From NCBI GenBank assembly GCA_965250275.1, contig OZ252297.1, positions 1,550,001 to 1,614,000 of the forward strand: a DNA stretch of 64,000 bases, read 5' to 3'. Source of the DNA: G965250275 sp965250275. GTDB taxonomy: Bacteria > Pseudomonadota > Alphaproteobacteria > Rhodobacterales > Rhodobacteraceae. Position numbers and translations under genes: made by a program. This document shows positions 16,138-24,108 of this stretch, in pieces. The first letter of the stretch is position 1. Every line of letters starts with the position of its first letter. Below the pieces are notes generated by a model, which saw nothing but the letters and a program-made list of their open reading frames with translations, did no database searches and was not told the DNA's origin.

Positions 16138-17130
16138 ATGATCGTCTCATTCCCCGCAAAGCGGCCGGCCGGGGCGGTCATTGCCTCGGAGCCCGTCACG
16201 GACATGAAAACCATTCTGCATATCGGTGCCCACCGCTGCGCAACCACCACGTTTCGGTCCTACATGCGTCAGAATGCCAGCCGACTCCGAACCTCAGGAG
16301 TTGTGTTGTGGGGACCAAAACGTACACGCACTGGCCTGTTTGGTGGACTGCAGGCGATGCAGCCTTCGCGCCCGGCCCGCAACGCACGCCAACGCGGGAT
16401 TGGGCGGGTGAAGCTGAACTGCGCCCGTCAGGCCGAAAGCGGTACGCAGGCCCTGATCGTCAGCGATCAAAACATGATCGGCGGGTTGAGCGAAAACATC
16501 AGGTCGGCCTCTCTTTATGCTGGCGCCGGCGAACGGATGGCGCGCTATACCGAGGCATTCGAAGGGTATGTGACCGATGTCGTTGTGAATGTGCGGTCGC
16601 TGGAATGGTATTGGGCATCGACCCTGGGCTTTGGCCTGACGCAGGGGTGGCCCACCCCTACTGCCGCGGACCTTCAGCGCCTGACCGAGGCGCGCCGAAG
16701 CTGGCGGGATGTGATCACCGATGTTGCCTGCGCCATGGAAGGCGTCAACATTCATGTCCTGCCATTTGAGTCTTATGCGGCCAGGCCCGAGGCTCAGTTT
16801 TTTGAGATGACGGGGCTGAGCGGGCCGGTGGCCCACCCGCGGTCGTGGCTGAACGCGACGCCCCGATTGCCCGCGCTTCGCAAAATCGTGCCGGATATCG
16901 GATCGGGCGATGGCCGCTGGCAACCGTTTGATGTGGCGCAGCGCGCGACATTGCGCGCGCGGTATGCAGAAGACATCGCCAGGCTGCGGGCGGGCGCGGA
17001 CGGCCTGGCGCGGCTGGCTGACGACAGAATGACAAAAGGGGACGGTCTCAACCGGACCCGAACTGAGATGACAAGAGGAAACCGATATGACCACACCGAA
17101 AGACGATTGGCGCGACATCGCGGAGGCTGA
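16138..17130 (+). CDS. Sulfotransferase-family-like protein
   Basis: 330 residues. The opening MKTILHIGAHRCATTTFRSY (from residue 23) resembles the 5'-phosphosulfate-binding P-loop of bacterial sulfotransferases, and RSLEWYWAS and the C-terminal QRATLRARYAEDIARL fit the same superfamily; the usual lysine/threonine pattern is altered to HRCATTT. I chose the ATG at 16138 because AGGAG lies 10-14 bases before it; the ATG at 16204 is an alternative with no ribosome site. The last 44 bases overlap the start of methylmalonyl-CoA mutase in another frame. Acceptor unknown. Confidence 0.65.
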   Translation: MIVSFPAKRPAGAVIASEPVTDMKTILHIGAHRCATTTFRSYMRQNASRLRTSGVVLWGPKRTRTGLFGGLQAMQPSRPARNARQRGIGRVKLNCARQAESGTQALIVSDQNMIGGLSENIRSASLYAGAGERMARYTEAFEGYVTDVVVNVRSLEWYWASTLGFGLTQGWPTPTAADLQRLTEARRSWRDVITDVACAMEGVNIHVLPFESYAARPEAQFFEMTGLSGPVAHPRSWLNATPRLPALRKIVPDIGSGDGRWQPFDVAQRATLRARYAEDIARLRAGADGLARLADDRMTKGDGLNRTRTEMTRGNRYDHTERRLARHRGG

Positions 17131-19225
17131 ATTGCGTGGACGCCCGGTGGAGGACCTGACCTGGGCGACGCTCGAAGGCATTCCCGTACGACCGCTTTAC
17201 ACCGAAGCGGACCTCGAAGGCGTAAGCCATTTGGGCACCATCCCCGGCGCGGCCCCGTTCACGCGCGGGGTCAAGGCGACGATGTACGCCGGACGCCCCT
17301 GGACCATCCGGCAATATGCCGGGTTTTCGACGGCAGAAGAATCCAACGCGTTTTACCGGCGCGGGCTGGCTGCAGGCCAACAAGGGGTGTCGGTGGCCTT
17401 CGATCTTGCGACCCACCGCGGCTACGACAGCGACCACCCCCGCGTGGTTGGTGATGTGGGCAAGGCAGGCGTGGCAATCGACAGCGTGGAGGATATGAAA
17501 ATCCTCTTTGATGGCATTCCGCTGGACAAGGTTTCGGTGTCGATGACCATGAATGGCGCCGTGATTCCGATCCTGGCGAACTTTATCGTCACCGGAGAAG
17601 AGCAGGGCCACGACAAAAGCGTTCTGGCAGGCACCATTCAGAATGACATTCTGAAAGAGTTCATGGTGCGGAATACCTATATCTACCCGCCCGAGCCGTC
17701 GATGCGGATCATCGCGGATATCATTGAGTATACCGCAGCTGAAATGCCGAAATTCAATTCGATCAGCATTTCGGGCTACCACATGCAGGAAGCGGGCGCC
17801 AATCTTGTTCAGGAACTCGCGTTCACGCTGGCCGACGGGCGGGAGTATGTGCGTTCTGCTCTGGCGCGCGGCATGGACGTGGACAAGTTTGCCGGCAGGC
17901 TCAGCTTTTTCTTCGCCATCGGAATGAATTTCTTCATGGAGGCAGCGAAACTCCGGGCCGCCCGGCTGCTCTGGCACCGGATCATGTCCGAGTTTTCTCC
18001 CAAGAATCCCAAAAGCCTTATGCTCCGCACCCATTGCCAGACTTCGGGCGTGAGTCTGCAGGAACAGGATCCCTACAACAACGTCGTGCGCACGGCTTAT
18101 GAGGCCATGGCTGCGGCCCTTGGCGGGACACAATCGTTGCACACCAACGCGCTCGACGAGGCCATCGCCTTGCCGACGGATTTCAGCGCCCGCATCGCGC
18201 GCAATACGCAGTTGATTTTGCAGGAGGAAACCGGAGTGACCAAGGTGGTCGATCCGCTGGCCGGGTCATACTACGTCGAAAAGCTGACCCATGATCTTGC
18301 CGAGGAAGCCTGGAAGCTCATCGAAGAAGTAGAGGAGATGGGGGGCATGACCAAGGCTGTCGCCAGCGGGATGCCCAAGCTGCGCATCGAGGAAACCGCC
18401 GCGACCCGGCAGGCCATGATCGATCGCGGTGACGAGGTAATTGTTGGGGTCAACAAGTACCGGTTGGACAAAGAAGACCCCATCGACATCCTGGACATCG
18501 ACAACGCGGCTGTTCGAGAGGCGCAGGTCGCGCGCCTGAAGCGCATTCGCGAAAGCCGCGACGAAGCGGCCTGTGATGCCGCACTTAAGGAACTGACGCG
18601 CAGGGCACGTGAGGGCGGCAATTTGCTTGAAGCGGCTGTCGAAGCGGCGCGTGCGCGCGCATCTGTTGGAGAAATCAGCATGGCAATGGAAGAAGAGTTT
18701 GGGCGCCACCGGGCCGAAGTGAAAACGCTCGCGGGTGTCTATGGTGCGGCGTACGAGGGCGACGAAGGCTTTGCCGCAATTCAGAAATCTGTGGACGAAT
18801 TCGCCGAGGATGAAGGGCGCAGGCCCCGCATGCTGGTGGTGAAAATGGGTCAGGACGGCCATGACCGCGGGGCCAAGGTGATCGCCACGGCGTTTGCTGA
18901 TATCGGGTTCGACGTGGATGTCGGCCCGCTCTTTCAGACGCCCGAGGAGGCGGCACAAGATGCGGTTGACAACGACGTGCACGTCATCGGGATCAGTTCA
19001 CAGGCGGCAGGCCACAAAACGCTGGCGCCGCAACTGGTAAAGGCGCTCAAAGCTGCGGGTGCTGAAGACATCATCGTGATCTGCGGCGGCGTGATCCCGC
19101 AACAGGATTACCAGTTCCTTTACGACAATGGCGTCCAGGCCATCTTTGGTCCCGGGACGAACATTCCCGAAGCCGCGCAGGACATTCTGAAACTGATCCG
19201 TGCCGCGCGTGCCCAGGGTTTGTAA
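17087..19225 (+). CDS. scpA: Methylmalonyl-CoA mutase
   Basis: Adenosylcobalamin-dependent mutase, 712 residues, converting (R)-methylmalonyl-CoA to succinyl-CoA, the last step of propionyl-CoA assimilation. Residues 1-560 are the acyl-CoA-binding barrel (TMYAGRPWTIRQYAGF, the conserved Tyr region, and SISGYHMQEAGA); the C-terminal B12 domain carries the DxHxxG motif DGHDRG with His592 as lower axial ligand, then GISSQAAGH and GGVIP. Single-chain form. Usually also called mcm or bhbA. GAGGAAACCG precedes the ATG. Follows pccA by 2.2 kb. Confidence 0.96.
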   Translation: MTTPKDDWRDIAEAELRGRPVEDLTWATLEGIPVRPLYTEADLEGVSHLGTIPGAAPFTRGVKATMYAGRPWTIRQYAGFSTAEESNAFYRRGLAAGQQGVSVAFDLATHRGYDSDHPRVVGDVGKAGVAIDSVEDMKILFDGIPLDKVSVSMTMNGAVIPILANFIVTGEEQGHDKSVLAGTIQNDILKEFMVRNTYIYPPEPSMRIIADIIEYTAAEMPKFNSISISGYHMQEAGANLVQELAFTLADGREYVRSALARGMDVDKFAGRLSFFFAIGMNFFMEAAKLRAARLLWHRIMSEFSPKNPKSLMLRTHCQTSGVSLQEQDPYNNVVRTAYEAMAAALGGTQSLHTNALDEAIALPTDFSARIARNTQLILQEETGVTKVVDPLAGSYYVEKLTHDLAEEAWKLIEEVEEMGGMTKAVASGMPKLRIEETAATRQAMIDRGDEVIVGVNKYRLDKEDPIDILDIDNAAVREAQVARLKRIRESRDEAACDAALKELTRRAREGGNLLEAAVEAARARASVGEISMAMEEEFGRHRAEVKTLAGVYGAAYEGDEGFAAIQKSVDEFAEDEGRRPRMLVVKMGQDGHDRGAKVIATAFADIGFDVDVGPLFQTPEEAAQDAVDNDVHVIGISSQAAGHKTLAPQLVKALKAAGAEDIIVICGGVIPQQDYQFLYDNGVQAIFGPGTNIPEAAQDILKLIRAARAQGL

Positions 19226-19267
19226 TTCGACTTGACCTGCCCCACAGACTGACGGGTAACTGAGTGC

Positions 19268-19879
19268 ATGTTGGAACTTGATCATATCGCTGTATCGGGC
19301 GTCACTTTGGAAGAGGCAGCTGCCGCCGTAGAGGCTGCATTGGGTGTGCCCCTTCAGCCCGGTGGCAAGCACGACCATTTCGGGACGCACAACATGCTCC
19401 TTGGATTGGCCGACGGTCTCTATCTGGAAGCGATTGCAGCAGACCCTGATGCTCCGCCACCTGATCGGCCGCGTTGGTTTGATCTCGACACGTTTGACGG
19501 TCCTGCGCGGCTGACCAATTGGATATGCCATACCAATGATATGGACGCGGTGGTCGCCACGCTGCCCGGCGCCGGCGGCGCTCTGCCATTGCAACGCGGC
19601 GATCTGCGTTGGCAAATGGCGGTGCCGCCCGACGGGCATTTGCCCTTCGACAATCTGCATCCGGCGGTCATCGAATGGCAGACGCCCCAGCACCCCAGTG
19701 CAATGCTGCCGGATTCGGGATGCACGTTGCGCCGTCTGATCATCACGCATCCGGAGGCGATGGCCCTGCGCGATCTGCTCGCTCCGTATCTGGTGGATGC
19801 GCGCTTGGTGTTTGAAACCGGAGCGCCGGGTTTGCGGGCTGAAATCGACACACCACACGGCGCGCGTATTCTGGAATGA
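19268..19879 (+). CDS. VOC/glyoxalase-like domain protein
   Basis: 203 residues, resembling the Glyoxalase_3-type of the vicinal oxygen chelate superfamily: LELDHIAVSGVTLEEA with an early metal His, GTHNMLLGLADGLYLEAIA with Glu, and a second half beginning NWICHTNDMDAVV. Its length and motifs differ from methylmalonyl-CoA epimerase (about 135 residues), so although next to the mutase I do not call it that. Its stop overlaps the next start (ATGA). Confidence 0.78.
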   Translation: MLELDHIAVSGVTLEEAAAAVEAALGVPLQPGGKHDHFGTHNMLLGLADGLYLEAIAADPDAPPPDRPRWFDLDTFDGPARLTNWICHTNDMDAVVATLPGAGGALPLQRGDLRWQMAVPPDGHLPFDNLHPAVIEWQTPQHPSAMLPDSGCTLRRLIITHPEAMALRDLLAPYLVDARLVFETGAPGLRAEIDTPHGARILE

Positions 19880-20388
19880 TCATCCGACAGGCGCAGGCGC
19901 AGGACACGCAGGCCATCACGCAAATTGTCAACGATATCGTTCGTGATACCCTGATCACCTTCACCACCCACCTGCGCGAACCGGAGAGTGTGCAGCGCGA
20001 CATCGCGGCCCGCGGCCCCGCTTTCTTGGTGGCAGAGGAGGATGGGGTGGTTTTGGGATTTGCCACCTATGATCAGTTTCGCGCCGGTCCGGGATATGCC
20101 CACACCAAAGAGCTTTCCATCAATCTCGCCTCTGAGGCGCGGGGACGGGGCGTTGGGCGGCAATTGCTGCAGAAACTGGAGATGGTTGCCAAAGAGGCGA
20201 GCGTGCGCGTGCTGGTTGCCGGGGTCAGCAGTGCCAATCCCACAGGCATCGCGTTCCACGTTGCACTGGGCTTTTCAGAGGTGGGGCGCATGCCGGAGGT
20301 GGGGTTTAAATCGGGTCAATGGCTCGACCTGATTTTGATGCAGAAAAACCTGCCGGACAGGACTGACACTCATAGCCCAACCGGATAG
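19876..20388 (+). CDS. GNAT family N-acetyltransferase
   Basis: 170 residues with the GNAT fold: IIRQAQAQDTQAITQIVND at the start, ELSINLASEARGRGVGRQLL as the acetyl-CoA pyrophosphate loop (R-G-R-G-V-G), and a C-terminal NPTGIAFHVALGFSEVG. This matches the phosphinothricin/methionine sulfoximine acetyltransferase (Pat/YncA) branch; substrate unproven. Starts within the stop of the VOC gene, so the two are translationally coupled. Confidence 0.88.
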   Translation: MIIRQAQAQDTQAITQIVNDIVRDTLITFTTHLREPESVQRDIAARGPAFLVAEEDGVVLGFATYDQFRAGPGYAHTKELSINLASEARGRGVGRQLLQKLEMVAKEASVRVLVAGVSSANPTGIAFHVALGFSEVGRMPEVGFKSGQWLDLILMQKNLPDRTDTHSPTG

Positions 20389-20398
20389 GTTGCGCCCA

Positions 20399-21079
20399 AT
20401 GTCGATCTGGACCCGCATATCAGATGCCTTGAGCGCGCTGGCGCAGGGTGAGCCCCTGACGGCAGTTTTTGATCGTTTGCGCACACCGCCGGAACGCAGC
20501 GTGGCGTTTGCGATTGCCGTGATTGCCTTGGGCGCGAAGATGGCAAAGGCCGATGGTCAGGTGACGCGTGACGAGGTCACGGCCTTTCGGGAGGTGTTTC
20601 AGATTGCGCGCGAAGACGAAGCCGGGGCCGCAAAGGTGTTCAATATGGCCCGGACGGATGTCGCGGGGTACCAGGACTATGCCCGACGCATCCGCCGCAT
20701 GTTCGCCGATGACCCGGGTACGCTGTCGGATCTGATGGAGGGCCTGTTCCACATCGCCATGGCGGATGGTTTCTATCATCCCGACGAAAATGCGTTTCTG
20801 GAAGATGTCTCGATCATTTTCGGACTGCCAGAAAGCGGTTTTCGCGCGCTGCGCGCGCGCTTTGTGCCGGACGCCCAACCCGATCCTTACACGATCCTGG
20901 GGGTCACCGCGGAGACGCCAATCGAAGAAATCCGGCGTGTCTGGCGGCAACTGGTCCGGGAGACGCATCCCGACAGCATGATGGCGCGTGGCGTGCCCGC
21001 CGAGGCTGTGCATCTGGCTGAAAAGCGGATGATCGACATCAATCGCGCGTGGGACGAGATCAACAGTGCGTCGGGCTGA
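20399..21079 (+). CDS. TerB-J-domain protein (DjlA-like, soluble)
   Basis: 226 residues. Residues about 30-150 resemble a TerB/DjlA N-terminal domain (KADGQVTRDEVTAFREVF, and AMADGFYHPDENAFLEDV); the C-terminus is a J-domain (DPYTILGVTAETPIEEIRR, with the HPD tripeptide in ETHPDSMM). It should stimulate an Hsp70 such as DnaK. Unlike Escherichia coli DjlA there is no N-terminal membrane helix. The TGA overlaps the next ATG. Confidence 0.85.
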   Translation: MSIWTRISDALSALAQGEPLTAVFDRLRTPPERSVAFAIAVIALGAKMAKADGQVTRDEVTAFREVFQIAREDEAGAAKVFNMARTDVAGYQDYARRIRRMFADDPGTLSDLMEGLFHIAMADGFYHPDENAFLEDVSIIFGLPESGFRALRARFVPDAQPDPYTILGVTAETPIEEIRRVWRQLVRETHPDSMMARGVPAEAVHLAEKRMIDINRAWDEINSASG

Positions 21080-22092
21080 TGCGACTGGCGACCTATAACG
21101 TCGAATGGTTTTCAAACCTGTTTGACAAGACCAACCGTCTGTTGGTCGACGAAGAATGGTCCGGTCGTGCAAACGTGACACGCGCAGCACAGGTGGAGGC
21201 GCTGGGTAAGGTTTTTACCGCGCTGGATGCTGATGCCGTGATGATCATCGAAGCGCCTGACACCAGTCGGCGGCGGGACACCTCGGCCGCACTCACCGCA
21301 TTTGCAGCAGCCTTCGATCTGCGGTGCAATGCGGTCGCGCATGGGTTTGCCAATGAGACCCAACAGGAAATTGCGCTGCTCTACGATCCATTGGTGATGA
21401 CGGCGCGTCATGATCCAAAGGGCGGCATCTCCGGCAGCCGCAGTGGCTCAGAACCTCCACGGTTCGACGGAACGTTTCGCATCGACCTCGATATTGACTC
21501 GACCGAGGATCAGGTTCGGTTCTCCAAACCTCCGCTCGAACTCGAAGTCACCACCTATGACGGTGCCACGTTGCGCCTGATCGGCACCCACCTCAAATCC
21601 AAAGCACCGCATGGCGCAAAGAGCCGCGACGCCGTCATGCGCCAGTCGATCGCCAATCGGCGCAAGCAACTGGCGCAGGCAATCTGGTTGCGGGGTCGGG
21701 TTGATCAGCATCTGGCCGAAGGCACACCGGTCATTGTGTTGGGCGACCTGAACGATGGTCCTGGCTTGGACGAATACGAACAACTCTTCGGGCGGTCGTC
21801 GGTCGAGATCGTGATGGGGGACGACCTTTACGACCCGCATGCCAGGCAAGCCTTGCAGCGCAGGCTGGGTGCGGCACCGGTCAGTGCGCGTTTCCTTTTG
21901 CACGAAGAAGGGCGCTATCTGCAGGCTCTGCTCGACTATGTTCTGATCTCGCCCGACCTGATGTCGCGGCGTCCTGCATGGCGCATCTGGCACCCGTTCG
22001 ATGATGCGCAATGCTGGCAATTGCCAGAGCTGCGCGAAGCGTTGTTGACAGCGTCCGACCACTTTCCGGTCACGCTGGATCTCGATTTCTGA
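21079..22092 (+). CDS. Endonuclease/exonuclease/phosphatase family protein
   Basis: 337 residues of the metal-dependent DNase I-like superfamily: LATYNVEWFSNL at the start (Asn metal ligand), LRLIGTHLKSKAPHG, LGDLNDGPG with catalytic Asp and Asn, and a final SDHFPVTLD with the catalytic His. Substrate may be nucleic acid or a phosphoester. Start codon overlaps the preceding stop (TGATG arrangement). Confidence 0.86.
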   Translation: MRLATYNVEWFSNLFDKTNRLLVDEEWSGRANVTRAAQVEALGKVFTALDADAVMIIEAPDTSRRRDTSAALTAFAAAFDLRCNAVAHGFANETQQEIALLYDPLVMTARHDPKGGISGSRSGSEPPRFDGTFRIDLDIDSTEDQVRFSKPPLELEVTTYDGATLRLIGTHLKSKAPHGAKSRDAVMRQSIANRRKQLAQAIWLRGRVDQHLAEGTPVIVLGDLNDGPGLDEYEQLFGRSSVEIVMGDDLYDPHARQALQRRLGAAPVSARFLLHEEGRYLQALLDYVLISPDLMSRRPAWRIWHPFDDAQCWQLPELREALLTASDHFPVTLDLDF

Positions 22093-22129
22093 TCTTATCG
22101 CGAACTGCAATTTGCCCTATATTGTGCGC

Positions 22130-22501
22130 ATGCGCCGCTTTGCCAGTTTTCTTCTCATCCTGTCGCTCGCCGGCACCGCGTCGGCGGCGCAGGACACGTC
22201 GGACGACGACGCCGGGTCGCTCATGAACAAAGGGGCTGAGCTGTTCCTGAAGGGGCTGCAGGAAGAGCTGGGGCCCCGCATAGACGAATTGCGCGCATTA
22301 GCTGATCAGGCTGGGCCGGCGATGATCGACTTTCTGCAGGAAATGGGCCCCGCGCTGGGCGCATTGATCGACGACGTCAAAGATTGGTCACGCTATGAGG
22401 CGCCGGAAATGCTGAACAACGGCGACATCATCATTCGCCGCAAGCCTGACCCGGAGCCGGAACAGGCGCCTGAAACACCGCAAGGGACAACCGATATCTG
22501 A
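22130..22501 (+). CDS. Small secreted protein of unknown function
   Basis: 123 residues with a signal peptide (MRRFASFLLILSLAGTASAAQ) and a short, mostly helical mature part (MNKGAELFLKGLQEELGPRIDELRALA) ending in a proline-rich tail. Relatives in Rhodobacterales are, as I recall, sometimes labelled AAA+ ATPase, but no Walker motif is present. Convergent with ppx, with 6 bases between the stops. Confidence 0.75.
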   Translation: MRRFASFLLILSLAGTASAAQDTSDDDAGSLMNKGAELFLKGLQEELGPRIDELRALADQAGPAMIDFLQEMGPALGALIDDVKDWSRYEAPEMLNNGDIIIRRKPDPEPEQAPETPQGTTDI

Positions 22502-22507
22502 GCTGAA

Positions 22508-24058
22508 TCAGGCTTCGTCCTGCAAAGCAATGTCGACGCTGGCGTTCAGTGCGTTTGCCAGAGATTGGAACCGTGCTTCGGACACTTCCCCATAGAGCGC
22601 CTGCGCCTCTGGGCTCAAAAGCAGTTTGAGACGTGCAGAGTCCGGATCCCATTGAAGTTGCGCCATTTGCGCTTCCGCATCCATCCAGAGCATCGCACCA
22701 AAGCGCATGGCTTTGCCCAGCACTTCGGCTTCTTTGAGCTCGTTTTCGTCCAATAGATCGAACAGGGCCTCGAAACGGGTTCCTTCGCGTTTGTTGCGGT
22801 AGCGGTGAAGCAATGCCAGGCCAAGGTAGACGCGCTCGGGGTGGGTCAGTCCGCCCAGATTGGCGCGCGTCGCGTTGTCGAAGCAAACCTCGGCACGGTA
22901 GTCGGGATGTGCCCGCCAGCTCACGTCATGCAAAAGGCAAGCCGCCTTGTGGATGCGCCGGCGGCTTTCGGGCAGATCGGGAAATAGGGGTTTGACGAAC
23001 TGGTAGAGCGTACGCCCAAACCCCGGCAACCGCGCATCCTTGGCTTCGGCAAAGTGGCAGGACTCGATCAGCGGGTCACGATCACGCAATCGCTGCGGCA
23101 TCTGCTCGTAGAGTAGCCCCTCGCGAATCCCATAGCTTGAGATCGCAATGTCCTTGGGTTTGAAACTGCGCACCAGTCGGGTCAGAACATCGATCGCAAC
23201 GGGCACCAGGGCGGCCCGTGCCGAGGACAGGCGGGCCCGGGTGCGCAGCTCATCAATGTTGTTCTGCTCTACGAACTCCGCTGTTTTCGCGACAGCGTCC
23301 GCCGTCATGCGATACTCGTGAAGGACGTGCATCGGGTAGTTGCGTCTCAGCATGTCGATCCGGGCAATCGCACGCCAACTGCCGCCGACCAGAAAAAGCC
23401 GGTCCCGTTGCGGCCCCATGCGCTCGCGCAGCCTTGCGATTTCGGACTTGATATGCGCCTGCCGTTCGCTGCGTCCGCCTTTCAGGTCGAGAAGTTTCAG
23501 GGGCCCCAGCGCCGACGTGACCCTTTGGCCAACCCGCCCTTCGGAAATCTCGGCCAACTCCATTGACGAACCGCCAATGTCGCAAACCAATCCATAGGAT
23601 CCCGGCCAGCCCAGCAAGACACCTTGCGCCGAAAGCCTTGCCTCTTCTTCGCCATCGATGACCCACAGGCGCAGACCGGTTTCACGTTGCACCTCGGCGC
23701 GAAAGTCGGGGCCGTCGCGTGCGTCGCGGACCGCTGCCGTTGCAACGGCCGTCAGCGGCGGCAAGCCCATGCCTTTGGCCAGCGTTTGAAATCGATGCAG
23801 TGCGCTGAGTGCGCGGGCGCGCCCGCCAGGATTGAGGTGCCCGGTTTCGGCCATACCGGCGCCCAGCGCACACATGATTTTCTCGTTATAGAAATATGCT
23901 GGCGATCGCGCAGCACCGTCGAAAACCACCAGCCGGACCGAGTTGGAACCAACATCAACAACGCCGACACGAGAGAGGGCGCGTGCGCTGGGGTCTTCGA
24001 AAAGGGGCCGACCAAAGGGTCCCCAGTCCGGCGAGGCGGATTCGGATTGTAAATTCAT
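22508..24058 (-). CDS. ppx: Exopolyphosphatase (Ppx/GppA family)
   Basis: 516 residues. The N-terminal actin-like ATPase fold shows VGVVDVGSNSVRLVVFDG (phosphate 1), and GLVCDIGGSSMELAEI (phosphate 2); a C-terminal HD-like helical domain follows (CLLHDVSWRAHPDY). It removes terminal phosphate from polyphosphate or pppGpp. I use the ATG at 24058, with GGGGAC upstream; a TTG 18 codons earlier overlaps the ppk1 stop and is an alternative. Directly downstream of ppk1, giving the synthesis/degradation pair. Confidence 0.93.
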   Translation of the reverse strand: MNLQSESASPDWGPFGRPLFEDPSARALSRVGVVDVGSNSVRLVVFDGAARSPAYFYNEKIMCALGAGMAETGHLNPGGRARALSALHRFQTLAKGMGLPPLTAVATAAVRDARDGPDFRAEVQRETGLRLWVIDGEEEARLSAQGVLLGWPGSYGLVCDIGGSSMELAEISEGRVGQRVTSALGPLKLLDLKGGRSERQAHIKSEIARLRERMGPQRDRLFLVGGSWRAIARIDMLRRNYPMHVLHEYRMTADAVAKTAEFVEQNNIDELRTRARLSSARAALVPVAIDVLTRLVRSFKPKDIAISSYGIREGLLYEQMPQRLRDRDPLIESCHFAEAKDARLPGFGRTLYQFVKPLFPDLPESRRRIHKAACLLHDVSWRAHPDYRAEVCFDNATRANLGGLTHPERVYLGLALLHRYRNKREGTRFEALFDLLDENELKEAEVLGKAMRFGAMLWMDAEAQMAQLQWDPDSARLKLLLSPEAQALYGEVSEARFQSLANALNASVDIALQDEA

Positions 24059-24108
24059 GCCGTCCCCAGTGGCTTGCGGGCGCAGGATGGTCCAATCGCC
24101 CGCGTCGG

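Noticed and set aside
16119..16769. A 216-codon plus-strand frame in the sulfotransferase-like gene
   Set aside because: Different frame from the one with a ribosome site; composition is typical of an out-of-frame read.
19268..19879. VOC protein as methylmalonyl-CoA epimerase
   Set aside because: Neighbour of the mutase, but too long and without the epimerase motifs.
22130..22501. AAA+ ATPase label for the small secreted protein
   Set aside because: No Walker A or B motif and a signal peptide.
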